A stretch of DNA of 64,000 bases from positions 38,444,979-38,508,978 of the forward strand of contig NC_090704.1 of assembly GCF_040954835.1 (NCBI RefSeq). Reading direction: 5' to 3'. The position numbers and the translations under genes are program-made. Below the pieces are notes generated by a model, which did no database searches, was not told where the DNA came from, and was given only the letters and a program-made list of their open reading frames with translations. The DNA comes from Lepisosteus oculatus. Its lineage: Eukaryota; Chordata; Actinopteri; Semionotiformes; Lepisosteidae. This document shows positions 1-11,965 of the stretch, in pieces (within the stretch, counting starts at the first letter, position 1; each line of letters opens with the position of its first letter).

Positions 1-69
1 AAAATTATAATAGAATGTGCAACATGTTACTTTATGTCTGCTGGAGTGAAACATCATGATATCTTTAGC

Positions 70-516
70 CAGCAGCAATATCACACTGCAACTCACAACT
101 GGCAACCCACTGAAGCTCAGTAGCTGTGAGCCTGGTCAGTACCTGGATGGGAGACCTCCTGGAAAAAACCAAGGATGCTGCTGGAAGAGGTGTTAGTGAG
201 GCCAGCAGGGGGCACTCACCCTGTGGTCCATGTGGGTCCTAATGCCCCAGTATAGTGATGGGGACACTATACTGTAAACAGGTGCCGTCCTTCGGATGAG
301 ATGTAAAACCGAGGTCCTGACTCTCTGTGGTCATTAAAAATCCCAGGGTGTTTCTCGTAAAGTGTAGGGGTGTAACCCCGGCGTCCTGGCCAAATTTCCC
401 ATTTGCCCTTATCAATCATGGCCTCCTAATAATCCCCCTTTATGAATTGGCTTCATTACTCTGCTCTCCTCCCCACTAATAGCTGATGTGTGGTGAGCGT
501 TCTGGTGCACTATGGC
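70..516 (+). mobile_element. 5S-rRNA-derived SINE (SINE3-like), 3'-truncated
   Basis: The first ~115 bases resemble 5S rRNA, with the internal promoter region best preserved: 'gcctggtcagtacctggat' and 'gggagacctcctgg' near 130-162 match the box C part of 5S genes. The body that follows ('ccgtccttcggatgag', 'aaaccgaggtcctgactc', 'gtgtaaccccggcgtcctgg', 'gatgtgtggtgagcg') is the one I know from fish SINE3 elements, a family transcribed by RNA polymerase III and mobilised by a LINE. The usual 3' tail after 'gcactatggc' is missing, so this copy is truncated. Family identity is from recognition, not a database search. Confidence 0.8.
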
Positions 517-3500
517 CATAGATTCAAAATAAATACTTATAGTCTTATTGAAATATTGTGAAATTCCCAACTTTGCAAGTACAACTGTGAATAACTTGAG
601 GCACAAGTGGAAGGAAGAGGTGGTCTGAAGTGTTAAAAATATTGCCAGGAAATGCTTTTCTAAAGGCGTGATAATTCTAATTATCCTAATGCATTAGTGA
701 AATCCAAATTATGGGGCTTTTCTGGGTGCTAATTGTCTTATCCTGTTAAGTTAAGTTTGATTGCATAACATAGGTCTCACATGATTCCTCCATTCTTAGA
801 AAAGGTACACATATGGAGCAGATTTAGAGCAAAGACAAAAGACAACCAACAACATGTGCTTTGAGTGATCTCTTATTTCACCGGTAGTTCCGTTCTAAAT
901 CTCTTCATAGATTCTTTCTCCACATTATTTTGTGAGATAAATACAAAGGAGCTGTTCGGGGGAAAAAAATGATTATTTTCTACTTAATGTTGTGATTGAA
1001 AACACAGTTTACGCATGTAAATGTTTGTATTCTATGTTTTAGATAAAACATGTTGTTTTAGTAGTATTTGATGTGCAATTTACAGGACTACATGGTGTCG
1101 TTTACCCTCATTCCCATCATCCATTAAATTTGGAAAACAGTTGATCACCATAGGAGCATAAAGATGATCAAAAACAACTAAAACGTGTGTGACATCTACA
1201 AGTCTGGAAAGCTCAGAATGGTGAGAATTCAGTCCAAAAGGCTGTTTGTTCTGGTATTTTGAATTATAGTTCTACTTTGGGAGAATGGGCTAACAGATTA
1301 AACGGTGAGACTTTTTATTAGCTCCCAGTTGGATAAATTTAGTACCATGTTCTCTCTGGAGCTGTTAGAGCCTTAACTCTTTTAGCTGTGTTGACAAAGC
1401 GTACGAAATGTAACCGGGAGATCACAGTTTTTTTTAACAACACTTGTTCCTGCAGTGTTCTGACAAAATGAATGTAAAATGAATTAGTTTAGGTAGTTTA
1501 GTTATATTAATAAGATTCAGGGCAGAGTTAAGCACATCTACAGTACTGTATATAATACATTTCTATTCATCCACATAATTTAGTGATCCAACACAGTTCA
1601 TTTACCACTAATCTAATGCCATGTAAATTAATCCTGATTTTGTAAATCAAGGTGGGTGACTGTAACCGGGGGGCCTAATTTTCCCTGTTGCTAATTTTAT
1701 ACGTAATTAGTTATAACACTTCTGAATGTCATTCATTCTGAATATCAAATAATTTTTAAAAATTGATGCTGAAGAGAAAAGTAATACTTTCTCATTACTC
1801 AATGAAAATGCTTTGACAGATATCAAATATCCTGTAGGTTTTGAAAGTGATAGGAAGTTTAAATAAACTGTATTTATGTATTATAGTTAAATAGGAGAAA
1901 TGTGGAACAATGCTAATTCATATATGAACTAAATTAATATAACTTACTTTTTTAAAGTCCATTCTGCTGAAGTGACAGCATTTTGAAAACTATATTAGCA
2001 AGCACACCAGGATAATTGTACAAGCCATATGTTAAGAATTAGTATCTCCTCATCCTGGCTAGAATTTGACCTTCCTTGCTGTAGTGGTGTTAACTCCCTA
2101 GCCATGCTATAGATTAGAAACACTAGAGCAAGGATCATACAAGACATGTATTCAAACACACAGAAGACCATCAAGTTTATTGCAGTTGTTTCTAACATTT
2201 TGCAGTCAACTGAACATAATTCTTTCCATATGGGAAAGAAAGAGAGAGATTCAGTATACTGGCACCATTCCAGACATGAAAGGCTTGAAAAAAAGTGGCT
2301 CAACAGTTAAATGTATTTGCATGCATAATCTACTGAAGGATTGATGTAATAATGTCATTGGCACTTTATGAAACAACAATTAATTTCAGTTTCCATTATT
2401 TGTTAATTTTCCCACCTTGACCAGTCTGTGCTATTTTTTAAGGTGCAAGAGGGATTAATCATTTAGTCAGGACAGTTCATGCTGCTGTTTTGCAGAAGAA
2501 GTACAACTTTTTTTGCTTGTTAATGCTTGGCAAAATGTTAGTAGCCAGACCACAGTCACTTTTCTGTGCTTCTGTCTCTATTTCACTTCATTTGTGATTA
2601 CACTTCAAAGTTATTATTTTTCTGTATGCATTATAGTATAAAGAATAGTTTATTTTACGTTTATAAATGGTCTTGCATGCAAAACAAATATACAGTGTAA
2701 ACTTTTGTTCTGATAAAAAATCCTTAGACATACTTTACATTGACCAAGTCAGAAAGTTTGCAAACCTGAAGGCTGCGATAAGATAAGAACTGAATAAACA
2801 GAAAATCTACAGGCATGAAAATATAAGACAAGAGACTAAGTGGGAAACTAAAATATTTCTTACCATTTTCAGTCACTGCAGCAGTAATAAATAAATTATG
2901 AATTATGAGTGATATATGTAATAAATAGGTTGAACACAGTATAGAAAATAAATTTACTCTAAAATTAAAAGCAACTGTTAGGAAAAACAACTCACATCTA
3001 CAGTAAGTGTTGTAACTCTAGAACACATTCTAGTGCAATAGGTGAGACAGCATCAAAGTAACTTTAATCATATTAAAGCACATAACATCTCAATGCCATT
3101 CTATGATGAAGTATCACAGTATGTCATTGATTCATTACAATTATGTGGCATTATGGCTTTGACAACAGACCACGTATGGATGAGGAATATATCTGATGAC
3201 AGATACTTTTGTGGCATCTAAACTGACAACAATACTTGAAAAGCATAAATATATTACCATTTTATTAAGTGTTGTTTAATAACCACAAGTGACTATTTTA
3301 TTACTATATGTAGAAAACAAAATAACATAAACTTGGATGTGTCCATAGTTAACCAACAATTCAAGTACAGTATATTTTGCAAAATGAAAGTACCCTTATT
3401 TTTTTATATTCTTTGTTTTGGATTGGTTTTAATAACAAAAGAACTGTGTGAAAAATGCAATGTTTTAATTAATTTAGAGAGTTGTTTTACAACATTATCC

Positions 3501-4955
3501 AGTAGGGAGCTTGCAGATTACTTAAACCCCTGAGCTTGCATGCTTCTGTGGCTGGAAATGGTGCCTGTTCACCCTGATCACCCCAGGGTGGACTGAAGAG
3601 AAACCTAGTACCAGAAATAGTTTCCACAGAGCACCGTGTGAAACACCTAGGGACCACAGGGCATTTCAAGTTACAACCTGTGATACAGTTTCTCATGCAT
3701 AATTCCCCACTGTTGAAACAATGCATAAGGGGATTCATGAATGTCACACATTTCAGCAGGCAAAGTGGATATACTGTACTTGAATGGATAGACCTGACTG
3801 GACCTGATCACTTGACTAACTGGTCATACGTTTAAGGAAATGTTAAAAACTATGCACATTGTGTTTGAGTATAAATTGGTGTATACAATTTGCTGTTGTT
3901 TCAGCACAACTAAAGTGATACACAAATACAATAAAGTAATAGAAAATTAGGCACTGTGGTCCCAAGTTTCCATACAGGAAAAGTGTGGGGAAATAGCTCT
4001 TCTGTGTATTTTACTGTGTAGTGGCTGGTTTGCCCACAAGGAAAATAAGGATTTATGTCTTTAATTTTCTCTGTCTGGAAGAGCTATTAGATAAGACATA
4101 TCTCTTAACTTGTTTAATTTAACCTTTGTGGAATTTGACCCAGTTGCTGCGGGTGAACTCCAAATCCCCTAGCTAGTTCAGCAGTATGATAATATGATCC
4201 TTGTTATTTTTCCATTTACCACAATTCTTTTTTTTCCTTAAAAAAATTAGATTCGATTTTAATCCAATGGTCATTAATTTTACTTTTCAGGAAGTATACT
4301 AGGAAAGCTAACAAAGATTATTTTTACTCTGCTTCAGATATGGGGCTGAGCAGCATCTTGATTGCCTGTTCATTAAAATTAACCTAATTAAATTTATTGT
4401 ACCTTGGTACAATTACCATATTATATTAATATATTTACAATTGCTTTACCCTGGTTTTTGTAGTAGTTGTCTGTGGTGCTACAATAGCTGTCTAAGGTAT
4501 ACTGTACTATACTATATTATGGTAATTTCATATTGCAAAAAGTGTTTGGATGCTTAATATCATATATCAAGGTAGTCCAGTGTAATAAATTATGTAAAAC
4601 TGAAAACATATTATGATAGGCTTCAGATGTTGTTTTTTGTAACCTTCCTAATGTTCTCCTGAGGTAAAATTGTGAAGAAATCATCCTAACTGGTTTCTCT
4701 GTTATTTAAGAGTGTTACTGTTCTGTCAGTATTGTTAACCAGCACAGGATTTTAAACATCTTGTCTCTCTAACATTGTTAGATAGACACTTGTCATTAGA
4801 TTGTCCATCTTATCAAAAAGGTAAACCATGAGCTTCTCAGAAATCACTTTTGGATTAATTGTTTGTGGCATTTTTTGACAATGGAGAAATTTGAAATGTG
4901 AAGATTTCCAATACATATTGGTATGTTACTGTACCCATACATTTTGACCAGATGC
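517..4955. other. Gene-free A+T-rich interval
   Basis: No coding exon, RNA gene or classifiable repeat seen. The short open frames here have no protein-like composition and no splice context. Several TACTGTA/TACAGTA motifs occur (for example 1539-1550, where both overlap). Confidence 0.5.
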
Positions 4956-4959
4956 CTGG

Positions 4960-5345
4960 TACCTTCTGCCAAGAAGTTGAAGCTTGTCTGAAAATAGACA
5001 TTTCAGCATAGCAATGATTTTTAAACATACATTGCAGTCAACAAAAGAATTGTTAACTGCACACAAAACAAATGTTCTTGATTGGCTGTCTAAATCAACA
5101 GACCTCAATCCAACTGAATATTTGTGATTTGAAATGAAGATTGCATTACAATAATGGAAACCAAAGGGTCTGAAGATCTTAGAGCAATTCTCCATAGAAG
5201 AATGTTCATAATATTCTCCTCTAAAGTGCCAGAAATTCCTAGCACAGTCTAGTCAGATTAATTCCTGCCAGAGGAGGATTTTACAAAATGCTAACTACAG
5301 GGGTGTGAATAAACATGATCCCAGTGATTTATGGGCTTGATTATT
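4960..5345 (+). pseudogene. Decayed Tc1/mariner-family transposase, C-terminal part
   Basis: Translated on the plus strand with stops ignored, about 5010-5210 reads as the end of a Tc1-like DDE transposase: an 'STKELL' helix, then 'NVLDWLSKSTDLNPTEYL' corresponding to the family block in which a proline-rich 'SPDLNPIE' motif carries the third catalytic acid, then 'FEMK' and a final helix. At least two in-frame stops interrupt it (after EYL and after ALQ). The following 'ggggtgtgaataaacatga' near 5300-5320 resembles the terminal inverted repeat region of such elements. No matching 5' half or left terminal repeat was found, so this is a dead fragment. Confidence 0.72.
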
Positions 5346-6752
5346 TTTAAATTATATACAGGTATGCCTTTTCTCTGAGCAATGCTATTAAGGGAACTGT
5401 GTGACATTTTTAGATTTTTTTTAGTTAGAAACATTATCCACTCTATAAATCATCCTGTTATTTGAAGTTAGTTGTTCCTGTTTCATCAGAGGTATGAATG
5501 CGTTTGGAAGGCTCTGTATATTATCTAATTGACGTACTTCATTCTGAACATGTTAAAAATCCATTACTTTAGCTTTTGTGCTGTCTTGAAATATTGCTGA
5601 GAAAACCTATTGACAGATATTTAAATGTGTTAAGGGGCAAATTAACAACATGAAGATACAGTACAGTTATTAATTAAAATAATTAAACTGTTAGGAATAT
5701 GAACTTCATGGTGGATGGGAATGCTTTGTTTCTGTGTGAATACTTATAACACTTCTTAAAGGCTTCTAAGAGGACAAACATTAAGTTTCTGAAGCACCTG
5801 TAGCATATTCTTTAATTAGCACGCCACAGAGCTGTAACCCGTGCTTTCTACTTATCACATTGCTAACATGCTGCTGGCATTCATTAAAGTCAATATTTAC
5901 ATGCTAATATTTGTTAAAGTCAATGCTTGGTCTCAAGACACCATAAACAACACTTCATTTCCTTTGAGAAATACATAACAAAGAAATGAATTAGACTGCT
6001 GCTGTATAAAGCCATGAGTGAGTCTTTCTTTCTTGGAGTTACATAATTAGAAAGGGAATTGAGGATAATTATGTTGTAATGTATTTCGAACTAGTATAGG
6101 AACTCTTAAATCCCCACTTATGGGGTAGGAAGGAGAGTAGCCATGTAATTATATATAAAATTATGAATACAGTACTTTGCAGTTCAGGGATTACTACCTA
6201 AAAGATGGAGTAAAAGCACAATGCATGTTGATTTATTAGTCTTATAAAGAGTCCTGTATGACCTTTTGATTACCAATCCAGTTACTGCACAGAATATTAG
6301 GGTATCTGGTACTCACTAAAATATTGGCGGGATATACTGTAGGTATAGCTCTGTAAAAGCAACAGTGGTGAATATCATTGGTATTTACTTGGTCATCAGA
6401 ATGTTGGAAAAGCCCTAAGTGATCCAGTAATATTACAGAAAGACAATAATAAAACAAATGATTTTCTGAAGATGATTTACAGTTCAGTACTGTGAATATT
6501 AAACATGCCAGTACTTGCAAGGGATGGATGTGGGATGTGGAATCTTAATGTACTGATGAGTCATTTAAAATAACAAAATAAACAAGTAGGCTATGGCAAT
6601 TATTCTTATGTTTTTTGAGACTTCTACGTAATCTGTTTTACTGAATTTCACTAAGGAAATATGTGTATTATACAGTATGTGTGGTGCAGTATCTTTTATG
6701 TCTTTGTCTTTTTAAATTCAAGCAGTTGATCCCACTTTTGTTCTGCTAAGGT
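5346..6752. other. Gene-free A+T-rich interval
   Basis: Nothing beyond unremarkable A+T-rich sequence was seen; no exon or repeat that I can classify. Confidence 0.5.
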
Positions 6753-7241
6753 TTAGTCAGTATTTGTCTTAATTGGCTTCAAACAGCACACGTCAGTCCT
6801 TGCCTGCTCTAATGAAAAAAATAACTTGAAGTATTTTAAGTCAAACTGTACTAAATCATTGTAAATCAGATAGCATTTATCTAATATACTGTGTGAAAGT
6901 GTAAAGTAAACGACATTATGTCTCCAGCTAGAGCCTGATTTATTATTTAGCAGCTTTATAGCACTGCTAAAAGCTGAAACACAATATGGCAAGAAGATCT
7001 TTTTGTAATCAAATCTTTTTTGATCTTTCGGAGGGGGGGCGGTACAACAGTACACCAAACTAAAAAAAAGGGTCAGTCCCATTCTCTTCCATGTCACTTC
7101 TTCACTCGGGATCTGAGCATTTCCTGCAATAAAATCAGCATTTTTGATGGCTATTTCTTGCACAAAATGTGTGAGTGATGTCCATGCAGTTTCAGTGCAG
7201 TCCTTGTGTATGTTTCTCTGGCAAGAGATCTGGAGTCCCAT
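6753..7241 (-). other. 162-codon open frame of unknown nature
   Basis: This is the longest open frame in the window. Its first ~70 codons look protein-like ('TAWTSLTHFVQEIAIKNAD', 'VTWKRMGLTLFFSLVYC'); the second half is lysine-, phenylalanine- and leucine-rich, as expected of translated A+T-rich DNA. I do not recognise a family. There is no clear promoter, poly(A) signal or flanking splice pair. It may be the remnant of a mobile-element gene, a retained exon, or chance: with stops at roughly 7% of codons such a length is uncommon but possible in 64 kb. It should not be taken as a gene without support. Confidence 0.15.
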
Positions 7242-9424
7242 TATGCTGTTTTCCAGTGTTCCTTCTCAGGCCTCCACACCTGGAGGCAGTGGTATTTCAA
7301 TGTTTGGTGGTTACTATTCTCTTTCAAAGAACCTGGGCTTCATTGTTAACTAACTGAAAATAACTCAGCATAACAATGAGAATAACAGCCTACCTACCCA
7401 AACAAGTCATTCCTATTTGGAATTTTATTACAATAATTTTGTAAGCATTCCAATCTACCTTTTCTGTTTTTCATGGATGAAGTGTTCTATACATCTAATG
7501 ATTAAAAAATAAATACAGTACAGAACATAGTGCATTCTCATATAAGACTACATGACCTCATGGTTTCTTTTCATCTTCAAATATTTAAGATGTAGATGTA
7601 GATGCAGTGTAACTGGGAAACTATCTCCCTTGTGAAGTAGACTTTTTTTATTTACAAATGCACACAGCCATTTACTCTATGTCTGCTTCTTTGTCCTGTT
7701 GTGTAGGATTCATTTCAGTTTAGTGACAATTCTGATCAAGGTTAACACATACAGATGCAGATACCTTCCAATAAATCCCAAATCTTGAGACTGTGGTCAG
7801 TATCTATTTTTATTAATTCAACCTATTCTTAAAATCCAGAAATGTCTAACAGCAGAGTGGCACCATTATTTTCTTTATTTTTCTTTCAAGCCTGTATCTA
7901 AAGATCTTTAGATTATTCACTGGAAATTATCCTGTGTGATCAATGGAGAATAACATTTAAGGATTACATTTATTCAGTTTTAAAAATAAAATCTCTAAAG
8001 ATTTTTTTATATTTAAAATATGCAGTAGTAATGAGGTGCTTCATTGCTCTGATTAACTTAATCACAACCACAGTATTATATATATATGAAATCTCTTTGT
8101 ACCAGCTGCATTCTTTATCTGTACTATGTCAACTGATAATAATAATGTATTCTTGTATATGAGCTTGTGTCAGGAATTCTAATTTATTATTACTGATTAA
8201 GACAATGCCAGCTGAAATGTCAGTGATGTACTTCATAGGTCGCAAATAATGCATGCTGTCTTTTCTGTTATGATTGTTGCACATTTTTTAAATTTCTTGA
8301 TTTGATGTTTTTACATTTATCTAATTAATTACTAGTGACATTTGGGTGTGCCTCTTTTAAACAATATCTTATAGAAAAACATTGTATATCAGTGGTTGAT
8401 TTAGTGTCACACGTAGAACAATATGCAACTGTTATCTGAAATAAAAGATATGAATAATTTATAGCTAGGGAAAGCTGTATTAACAGACTGCGGAAAATAT
8501 ATGTTGTGCGCCATAACACAGAGTAAAAGGGCCTGAAACCTTATTCTGTGGGAACAGTTCACATTTCCCTTCCGCATCTGATATTTCGGTCAAAAGTTCA
8601 TTAGTATCTTAATTATTCATTGAGAGAGACTGTGTATTGATAAAAAAAAAGTTGCCTGAGAATTTTTTTACACAAACATTTACTCTGTTAATGTAAACTG
8701 CAATATTCTTGATGAAATTATTTTAACACAACTTTATGTAAGCTTATATATTTATATACTATTGTTTATAATAATAAAAAACGGTATACAGAATTAATAG
8801 CATGTGCCTGTAATTACCAAATAAAAGTACACAAAAACATCCAGCATTCCTTTTGACCACTTTCATTCCCATTTCTAGCACATTTATGTGGGAAAGCCTT
8901 GAGGGCGGTATGACTAAAACTATGATTAACTTTGCAGTTAGAATTATATCTGTCTAGTCAGGTATATTGTACTGTATGTACTTCACCATTATGGTAGTGA
9001 GGTATTTACATTCACAATGTTACATGTTTTTTGTACTACTACTACAAAAAAGAACGCAGCACAATAAAGATTACACATCTGATCACTAATTGCGCATGTG
9101 GGGATTTACTTGGCTTTGTGGTCAAGCTTTGGGTCTGTTGACCGTAATCTTCTATTTATATACAAGAGCTTGTCAGGGATTGAACAGAAGCTTAGGGCTT
9201 AGATGAGTATTCTTCATAAGCTTGTACCCAAGAAGTTCAGTTTCCTTAAAAGCAAAAAGCCATTGGCCAACGTTTTTAATGCTTTCCAACTTTTTGTGTG
9301 TATTTCAAATTAAACGCATACTAATACAGCTTTTCGAAAAAATACTGGCATCAGTAAAATGCATTCAGTACTATAGCATAGTAAATAATAAATGTTCTAA
9401 ATCGGTACACCCTGAATGGTTCAC
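7242..9424. other. Gene-free A+T-rich interval
   Basis: No exon, RNA gene or named repeat seen. Confidence 0.5.
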
Positions 9425-9790
9425 CCTAAATGTTGAAGGCTGAGCACAGGCAGAGCTCTACAATCACAGGTCTGAACAATGTCACGAGATTCCTGAACAT
9501 TCCCCAAAGGTCGGTGTGATTAGTCAGCCAGGGCTCTCCCAGCATACTGTAACACATTGAATCCTGTAGCCTCTTAGACACTTGGATCACAGTGCTGTTG
9601 GTGAGGAACATGCCAGTTGGCACTAAACCTCTAATGTGGTGCTGTGTTGCCTGTGACATGTTAAAAGATGAGTGGCTCAAAGGTGGGTGGGGATGAGAAT
9701 GAGCAGTGAGCCTACACTTCCCCTGTGTGTGGATGCAAAGTCTGCAGCTGTGAGTCAAGACGTGAAAAACACACAATTGGCAATCCCAAA
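9425..9790 (-). repeat. Unclassified interspersed repeat, GC-richer patch
   Basis: A patch of higher G+C than its surroundings. On the minus strand a core 'gagccctggctga' followed by 'taat' and a pyrimidine-rich stretch is shared with 60870-60960 on the plus strand, so both look like old copies of one dispersed family. A 116-codon minus-strand open frame lies inside but has no recognisable domain, and I treat it as incidental. Confidence 0.4.
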
Positions 9791-10073
9791 TCTGAAGGGT
9801 ATCACAAAATGCAAAAAATGATTGTTTATTATTTTAAATTGTTATAAATAAAAATAAAATCTGAAAATGAATCAAGACTACCAAGCACCCTATTATATGT
9901 TTATCTATATTGAAGTTTACAACTACAGCAGGAAGGTGTTAGAAGTGAGCCTTATGACATGGAGTATTTCAAGGAAATAAATACATGTGACAGGAATGCA
10001 CAAATGTGTAGCATCCCAGCAGTCCTCTTTCTAGTGTTGAAGCCAAGCAAATTTACAACAAAATCTTGCATAC

Positions 10074-10278
10074 GTCCATCCATTTTCTAACAGCTTTATC
10101 CAATACAGGGTCGCAGGGGAGCTGAAGTCTATCCTAGCAAGCAAAAGGCAGGGCACAATCCAGGTGGCACATCAGTCCATCTCAGGGCACATACAGACAC
10201 ACATACACTCTCACTCCAGTGCCAGTGTTTCCAGAAGCAAATTAGCCTACAAGTATGTCTTTGAACTACAGTATGGGG
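10074..10278 (+). mobile_element. RTE/Expander-like retroposon unit, copy 1
   Basis: Begins 'cgtccatccattttctaac' and contains 'tttatccaatacagggtcg', 'aggcagggcacaatccagg', 'cagtccatctcagggcac' and a 'cacacatacactctcactc' stretch, the sequential motifs of the dispersed 'atccattttct' unit common in fish genomes. Four further copies occur here, near 25.0, 35.0, 41.7 and 51.8 kb. I believe the unit belongs to an RTE-type retrotransposon tail, but the class assignment is from memory. Confidence 0.7.
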
Positions 10279-11097
10279 GGAAACCGGAGCCAAAATGATA
10301 CACATACAGTACTATCTATATTTGTTCTATTCTGAGCTGATAACAGGTTTATGCTGGGAATTAGTATTTTGAATATACTTAGTACTGGGAATTTTCATAT
10401 AAAGTCAAGACAATCCCTTGCTTGGCACAAGAAAATTATTCTTTTTTAGTTGCACAATGTAAAAAAATTCATAAAAGCCACCACTTAATATGATGTATAC
10501 CATGTACAGTAAAACATAACAACTATGGCCACAACTTAAGTTAATCAAATAATTGTGACATTATAAATGCTAATAGTTTAAAATCATTCCTTATTTTATT
10601 TTAAAATCATTTTTAATCAGTCTTACTAAAAGTCCACAAGAGAGTCATAATTTGTGTCTCTAAAATAATTAGATTAAGGGTAGTACCATTAACTATAATA
10701 GACAATGTGTGGTTCCCAAGTACAAATACTTATTCTGGTATATCATTGGTTAAAGCAGAGCAAAATGTACTGTAGCTAGGCATGGTTAAATCATGGAAAA
10801 GCACAAAAGGAGTATTGACAATGACAATTCTGACAATCAGAAAGGCAAAGTAATAGAAAGAATAATGGAAAAACGTGGAAAAAATACCAAGCAAATTCAC
10901 TAGGGTAAATGCTGTTTCTGTCTGGATCATAAAAGTGCTTTCCTTATACTGTACCTAGTTCTAATGAACCCAGTTCTTACACTCAAGTTGATTATAGTAT
11001 TCCCTCCTTTTTGAATCTAAGGTTGTTTTCCCTCTGGACTTGTTGACATAATACATCTAAAGTACAGTCAATCTTTGTCACTAAAGTGCATACATGC
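10279..11097. other. Gene-free interval
   Basis: No exon or classifiable repeat; several TACTGTA/TACAGTA motifs. Confidence 0.5.

Positions 11098-11160
<63 letters not shown>
11098..11160. repeat. (AAT)n microsatellite, tail of an L2-type LINE
   Basis: About 21 uninterrupted copies of the trinucleotide AAT (ATT on the minus strand). It abuts sequence that on the minus strand reads 'taaagcacattgagacat' then 'aaaggtgctatgtatt', the usual 3' end of L2-type LINEs, whose short tandem tail this most likely was. Likely length-polymorphic. Confidence 0.9.
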
Positions 11161-11162
<2 letters not shown>

Positions 11163-11965
11163 ATAGCACCTTTAAAAGTAATGTCTCAATGTGCTTTACA
11201 ATAGGTGTAAAAACACTTATGAGAATAGCAAATTACAAAATTAGTACATGTACGAAAGACAAGTGGATAAAAATGCAGTTAGAAAATAGAGCAGACACAG
11301 ACTTTAAGTAAAAGCCTTTCAGAAAAGAAAGTTTTTGAGTCTAGATTTAAATCAGGGCAATCAGGTAGTTCAAGTAGGTAGCTACGTCAGCATGTGTAGG
11401 CTTCAAAGGAACAAGTAAAGGTTTATTCCATACTGAAAAGAGAAGAAAGGAAACACAACACTCTTTTCAGCATGGAATAAACCTTTACTTGTTCCCTTAA
11501 ATCAGGGAAGATGACTGACTGATATCCTTAGGGATAGAATTCCAGAGCTTTGGACATGGCCAGTGAAGGCCCTGTCACTCTCAGATAGGGACATCCAGTA
11601 CTGTATAGCAGTAGTCAGACAGGTACCAAGGTGTACAGTAGGTGAGCATGAGGATTTTGAAGTCAACTCGAAACCTGATAGGAAGCCAGTGCAAGGACTC
11701 CAAGACAGGAGTAATGTGATTGCTTGCATGCAAGCTGGTCAGGAATTGTGGATGCTTCAAAATTGTTTGTTCAGTGTGGATTTAGATACCCCATTGCAGT
11801 AGGGCAATGCAGTAATCAATTCTAAAAAAAAACCAAATATTTATGTTGACCATCTTTTCTGCAACAGCCAAAGACAACATAGGATGCAACTTGGCAATTT
11901 CAAGGTGGAAGAATGATGTTTTTACAATATTCTGAACATGAGGGTCAAAATACTGTACATGTAGG
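11161..11965 (-). mobile_element. L2-type LINE, 3' end (reverse-transcriptase C-terminus and tail)
   Basis: Read on the minus strand, about 11705-11630 encodes 'PVLESLHWLPIRFRVDFKIL' followed by 'MLTY', the well-known C-terminal block of L2-clade reverse transcriptases (family pattern LHWLPVxxRIxFKIL). The segment then runs into a 3' UTR ending in the L2-type 'taaagcac...aaaggtgctat' tail and an (ATT)n array. Frameshifts and stops break the frame. A younger hairpin element is inserted at 11358-11496 and splits the copy. The 5' part of the LINE is absent. Confidence 0.82.
11358..11496 (+). mobile_element. Nested foldback element with target-site duplication, copy 1
   Basis: Two 35-base arms, 11408-11442 and 11461-11495, are inverted copies of each other with one mismatch, separated by an 18-base loop. 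The element is flanked by an exact 11-base direct repeat, 'ttaaatcaggg', at 11347-11357 and 11497-11507, a good target-site duplication. The ~50 bases left of the hairpin ('caagtaggtagctacgtcag' onward) occur, inverted, at the right side of the copy near 43.6 kb. It lies inside the L2-type LINE, so it is younger. It is non-coding and moved by machinery supplied elsewhere. Confidence 0.75.

Noticed and set aside
70..186. Functional 5S rRNA gene
   Set aside because: Diverged at many positions, followed by a SINE3 body and not by a T-run terminator.
11075..11311. Open frame with a poly-isoleucine run
   Set aside because: A translation of the (AAT)n microsatellite tail of a LINE.
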